Source: Aegilops tauschii subsp. strangulata
Taxonomy: Eukaryota > Streptophyta > Magnoliopsida > Poales > Poaceae
Reading direction: 5' to 3'
Length of the DNA stretch: 64,000 nucleotides
Assembly (NCBI RefSeq): GCF_002575655.3
Contig: NC_053037.3
Span: 139,945,207 to 140,009,206, forward strand
The position numbers and the translations under genes are program-made. The notes below the pieces were generated by a model. That model ran no database searches, had not been told where the DNA came from, and saw only the letters and a program-made list of their open reading frames with translations. Below, piece after piece: positions 60,301 through 64,000 of the stretch (position 1 is its first letter; each line of letters starts with the position of its first letter).

Positions 60301-62957
60301 CAGACCTAACCTAGTAGCTTTCTGTACAGTTGAGTTTTTTGGCCTTTGTTCTTGGTTTAAGATATGTTGCTTTTTTCACTTGTGCTTTGTTTTGTTTAAG
60401 CTTAGCTCTGTAAAACTCAAGTCATTTGGAAGCGCTTTCTTATGATACAAAATGATAGGCGGTCAGGTGCGTGTTCAAGAAAAGAATTAGCTCATACCCT
60501 TGCCATAACAATAGCCATTTCCATGTTAAGTGACTGCTTAACAAAAAGCTCATAATTGCATGGCTTGTAAAAGAAACCTGAAAGCCAAGTTTCATTCCAA
60601 ATGCGGCTGAAAATAATAGAAACAAGATAGGTTTAGACAATCAAAACGTCATGAATATACATCCGCAAAGTTGTTAGCAAAATATATATCATATAATTCG
60701 TTAATTCCCTTGCACAAGAAAAAAAGAGTACACGATTCATGTACAACAATGCTTCAGAACATTCAAAGTTCAATTAACGGCATTGTGATACAAGTAATTT
60801 CCAACATTTCTTATACCTCTACACGCATCATTTTCGGCAATACTGTCAGAATTTATCAATGCATGTCTTATCAGTTTTCATTGTTAAGTTAGTATTTACA
60901 GTTTTTGAATATTATGGTAGCCGTAGATGGAATTTTCTATGACAAATTACACATACTATCTTTGTTAATTCAAAAACTAAGTTCGGAAATGCGTGTAACT
61001 GTTGAGCATGTCACCATACCTTCTGTCCTGTTGTTCTTTTAGTTCTTTAGTTCTGTAAATAATTTTTACACCCTAAAACAGAGGCACATAAAGTCAGAAC
61101 AAGATCAGACAAAGTTCACATAACAAAAGGACATGGAGAAATTAATTACCCGAATAGATTCGAGAACAGAAGTAACAGCTGGTTTAGCAGCCTCTCCTTC
61201 AACAAATAGAATAAAGTGTGAAACACCAATGACCTTGTGATAATACAACCATGGAAGAATTTGGTGTAAGCTAGCAGATGTGCTTCCCGTGATACAGATC
61301 TGCAGTGTCACGAATAGATACCCAAGGATAAAATTAGTTCAACATAAGCATCGGGCGGTGCTGCTCAAGACTTAGATATGCGCACTAGATTCTCACAATT
61401 AAAACATGATCTGATGTGAAGTTGAATAGTAGTTTTAGTCAAGTTGATTACTATTTTTAAAGACAAAAAATAGGCGAATTGGGTGATAATATATTATGGT
61501 CTGCGGTTTGATTTTGGCAAGTCTTCCCTATTTCATCACATATCTAAAATCCATATGAGCATCGTATATCCTGTTCTTCAAACTTGCTATTCAAGATACT
61601 TGGCATACATGCCTAAAGTCCCATCCATCTTGATTATGATACAGGAATGTACATATAGTGGGGAAATGTGCTAGTAATCCATCACCAGTACTGCCCCATT
61701 TCTACATAAGATTATAGCGACTGCAAGTTTCTTTATACTGAGCCAAAATTGCTCATCATTAAGCATTGCCAGCGAATCTGTGCACCAATGAGCCACCATG
61801 TTCCCTTCTCAGTGCCTAAACACCACACCAACCGCAAAGAAACAAGAAGCCAGCTCCCAGAAGTATAATCTTTTTTATTACATAATTTCGCCAAATGAAC
61901 AATTTGAACAAGCACCTAATATTTGACTTCCTAAGTCACCACTACAATTCTGCAAGTACCATTCTTGCAGAACCTAGTGAACACAATTTCTCACTGAGCC
62001 CTGAAAAGTTCACCAAAAGATTGTACTGTGTGAACAAATGCAAGATTGCAAATCAAGCTTTCTAAAAACTCTGGCATCCCAAGTTCATAGAAGGCTGCAC
62101 CGCTCAACACTTGAAGAAATGGCTATGCGACTACTGACCTCTAGATCGCATCAGCAATGTTCGGTGTTAATGGAAGGGAAGAAACGGCACATTCTATAAC
62201 AGTTAAGTGGCACTTGAAATACCACAAATCTGCTCTAAAAGATGGGCCTTTTCACTGTGAAGTAACAAAACAACCTTGGATGAGTAAAGGCCAGTCTATT
62301 AGCCAGCTATTCAAGACCCTCCCATGAGTATATTACTAAGTGCTACTGTGCCACAGTATTATGATTTCTTCCCCACAATCTCAAAAGCAACGGGATCGAA
62401 TCATATCGCCAGTGCAACTTCAAATTCTCTGCCCGCAGCTCAATACGACAACTCCTCGGATCACATCTACACTAGCCACAATTTCGTAGCACGAGATCAC
62501 ATCGAACCGCTCTAAAAACGAGGACCTCTAAGCGCAGATCAGATCGGAGCCAGAGGGCGTGCCGCACCTTGGGGGTTATAGCGGTGTCGGAGTCGAAGCT
62601 CCAGCCTCGGTAGAGAGAGATTCCGTGGGAGGAGGCGCTCCGGCCGAGGATCTCGGCGCAGTCGGCGGCCGCGGAGGAGGCCGACGCGGAGGAGACGGCG
62701 AAGTAGGAGCCTCGGCCTCCCGTGGAGGATGAGGAGGAGCCCAGTGGGCTGTTCTCCATGCCGGGGAACCGCTGCGTGTCGGCGGGCCACACGGTGCCGG
62801 TGGGGTCGCGCATGCCGCCGCGCCACTGGAGCGCGAAGGCGAAGGCGGCGAGCGCGAGCGGTAGCAGCGTGAGGAGGAGGAGCACGCGCATCGCGAACAC
62901 CGCCGCCCCTCCGGCGCCGGCCGCGGAGGAGGAGGAGGCGCTGCGGTAGCCCGCCAT
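57307..62957 (-). CDS. Glycosyltransferase family 92 (DUF23) protein, 11 exons, intact
   Basis: Exons (minus): 62957-62568, 61299-61150, 61072-61020, 60606-60498, 59547-59413, 59337-59293, 58680-58493, 58363-58222, 57925-57879, 57782-57695, 57579-57307. They join to 1620 bases, 539 residues plus stop, with all introns GT-AG and all phases consistent. The protein starts with a Ser/Ala-rich cytosolic tail and one hydrophobic anchor (about residues 22-43), as in Golgi type II enzymes. The family 92 domain follows from about 128: [20 protein letters not shown], a DTD metal/sugar-nucleotide motif at 245-247 (HLDTDEL) and [20 protein letters not shown]. It is like the rice protein annotated as glycosyltransferase family 92 protein Os08g0121900 (recalled). 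Plant GALS galactan synthases are distant family members. The acceptor here is not known. An in-frame upstream Met at 63134 exists, but the start at 62957 gives the family-like N-terminus. The first exon is GC-rich, the rest is not. Confidence 0.95.
59046..59118. mobile_element. Short Stowaway MITE in intron 6 of the family 92 gene
   Basis: It is 73 bp, CTTCCTCTGTATCAAAATAT... to ...ATGATACGGAGGGAG, with TA on both sides (59044-59045, 59119-59120). Inner arms contain ATAAGACGTTTTTTGACA and its complement. It is spliced out with the intron. Confidence 0.9.
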
Positions 62958-63621
62958 TGGGGGGAGTCGGTGGCAGGTTGGTGGAGACCTCCGTCCGCCC
63001 CTCTGGTTGTGGAGCTGCTCCCCAGCGAGCGTTGCCGGAAGGAGACTGGAGAGAGCTGAGCATTCTGCGGGCTGGGCCTTGAGTAGGCCGGTGAAGTGAG
63101 GCAAGATGTGTTGAGCAATCGACGAATTATCCATGGGCCGATGGGCGACTATCAGGCCGGCCCATTACGCAGATCGCTCTCTGCTAAGATTGTAAATGGT
63201 ATGGATAATAAAAATAGCCTAAAAAAATGCTATGGATAATTTTCGTTGCACATCCGCATCCTTATTATTTGCACCAATTCATCGGATATAGATGAAGGTA
63301 TGGATTTTGGTCAGCCCATATCCAACGGGTATGATAGTGGATACGGTATAGTGATATCCGACGGATGAGAATTATCCGATATGTTTTTACAGATTATCCA
63401 AGGTTATCAAACATGAATATGTGATTAATTTAGCCAATTTGACGAGCTCAAACACCCAACTAAACCATTTATTAGAATCACATCATATAAACAGAGTAAA
63501 ACCATAACCCTGATAGCACCTTAGTGTATGACCACAATTACAGTCGTGGTCGTCCCAATAGTAGGCGCCATTGACCGCATCTCCCTGACCAAGTGCTATG
63601 CACTCTTCACTCTATGTCTCA
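62958..63621 (-). promoter_or_regulatory. 5' flank of the family 92 gene
   Basis: GC-rich 5' UTR-like DNA to about 63180, then AT-rich DNA. No clear TATA box is seen within 250 bases of the start codon. An upstream in-frame ATG at 63134 would add 59 residues of non-conserved type. The part 63190-63420 has repeated GGATA/TATCCGA words and no ORF. Confidence 0.45.
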
Positions 63622-63929
63622 GGGCCTATTTGATTTAAAGGATTTCCATAGGATCTTTGAAGGATTAGAATTCATAGAAATTTTTCCTACGTTGGTTGTT
63701 TGATTCATAGGATTGAATCTTGTAGAATTTTTTTCTAAGGATTCATTTTGTACTACATTTCACAAGAATTTTAACATCCACTTCAACCTCTTGAGGAAAT
63801 CCTTTGTTCTTCCCGTGACACAACCAATCAAACAAACTCAAATCCTATAGGGATCCAATGGACATGCCATTCCAATCCTACGTTTTTTCTATTCCTGCGT
63901 TTTTGCAGCCCTATGAATCAAAGAGGCCC
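63622..63929. mobile_element. MITE with GGGCCT termini (Harbinger/Tourist- or hAT-like)
   Basis: The left end is GGGCCTATTTGATTTAAAGG and the right end, in reverse complement, is GGGCCTCTTTGATTCATAGG. About 308 bp, no ORF. A clear TSD is not visible, so the superfamily is uncertain. Confidence 0.6.
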
Positions 63930-63930
63930 C

Positions 63931-64000
63931 GAAGGATTTTCATAGGATCTTTGAAGGATTAGAATTCATAGGAATTTTTCTTATGTTGGTCGTTTGATTC
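63931..64000. repeat. Second, partial copy of the same MITE, cut by the window edge
   Basis: GATTTTCATAGGATCTTTGA and the following 45 bases repeat 63642-63702 of the preceding MITE with few changes, in the same orientation. Confidence 0.75.

Noticed and set aside
62958..63134. Upstream start for the family 92 protein (59 extra residues)
   Set aside because: It is in frame but adds sequence of non-conserved type before the expected Ser/Ala tail and membrane anchor; kept as an alternative only.

Overview
The window is nuclear DNA from a large grass genome, most likely Triticeae (wheat, Aegilops, barley or rye group). Three things suggest this: LTR families of BARE1/Angela/WIS type, Gypsy LTRs beginning TGATACGTCTCC, and a Sirevirus (Copia) with LTRs beginning TGTAAGTGCATCTAG; a CACTA element built on TTTGCCGTC subterminal repeats; and one intact intron-rich gene with a grass-like GC-rich first exon. 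Only one functional protein-coding gene can be supported. About 80% of the window is transposable elements, most with boundaries and target-site duplications (TSDs) readable to the base.

Layout, left to right. Positions 1-42987 are one nested stack. A minus-strand Gypsy element enters from the left edge; its 5' LTR (1416-2326 plus 42397-42987) was split by a plus-strand Sirevirus (2327-42391, TSD GTACT). The Sirevirus was then hit four times: a LINE in gag (4490-8470, minus, TSD AACAAGTT); a BARE1/Angela-type Copia between integrase and reverse transcriptase (12056-27820, minus, TSD CCGGA); a scrambled block of plastid DNA in the spacer after pol (about 30151-32582); and a solo LTR in its 3' LTR (38791-42114, TSD TTTGA). 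The Angela-type element was itself hit in its 5' LTR by a short Gypsy element carrying only gag/protease (19741-26842, minus, TSD ACTAT).

Positions 42990-50837 look like Helitron DNA: a small plus-strand Helitron containing a 7.5-kb minus-strand Helitron (43080-50555), which carries gene-like fragments and a 4-kb CACTA element (44502-48511, TSD AGG) full of low-complexity DNA. Positions 50838-53749 hold no recognisable gene. A minus-strand Gypsy solo LTR (53755-55281, TSD AGCCT), a Stowaway MITE (55680-55933) and a Mutator-like MITE (56203-56954, TSD ATTGTTCA) follow.

Positions 57307-62957 (minus) hold an intact 11-exon gene for a 539-residue glycosyltransferase family 92 (DUF23) protein, a predicted type II Golgi membrane enzyme. 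All ten introns are GT-AG and every exon phase fits. The last 0.4 kb is MITE DNA.

The retroelement enzymes are all broken by frameshifts, stops, insertions or lost catalytic residues. The most interesting non-genic signals are inverted repeats placed just upstream of the TATA box in several different LTR families, expansion of a TATA box into a long TA microsatellite in one LTR, the plastid mosaic with a perfect 46-bp inverted repeat inside it, and a promoter-like leader before the extra downstream ORF of the Sirevirus.
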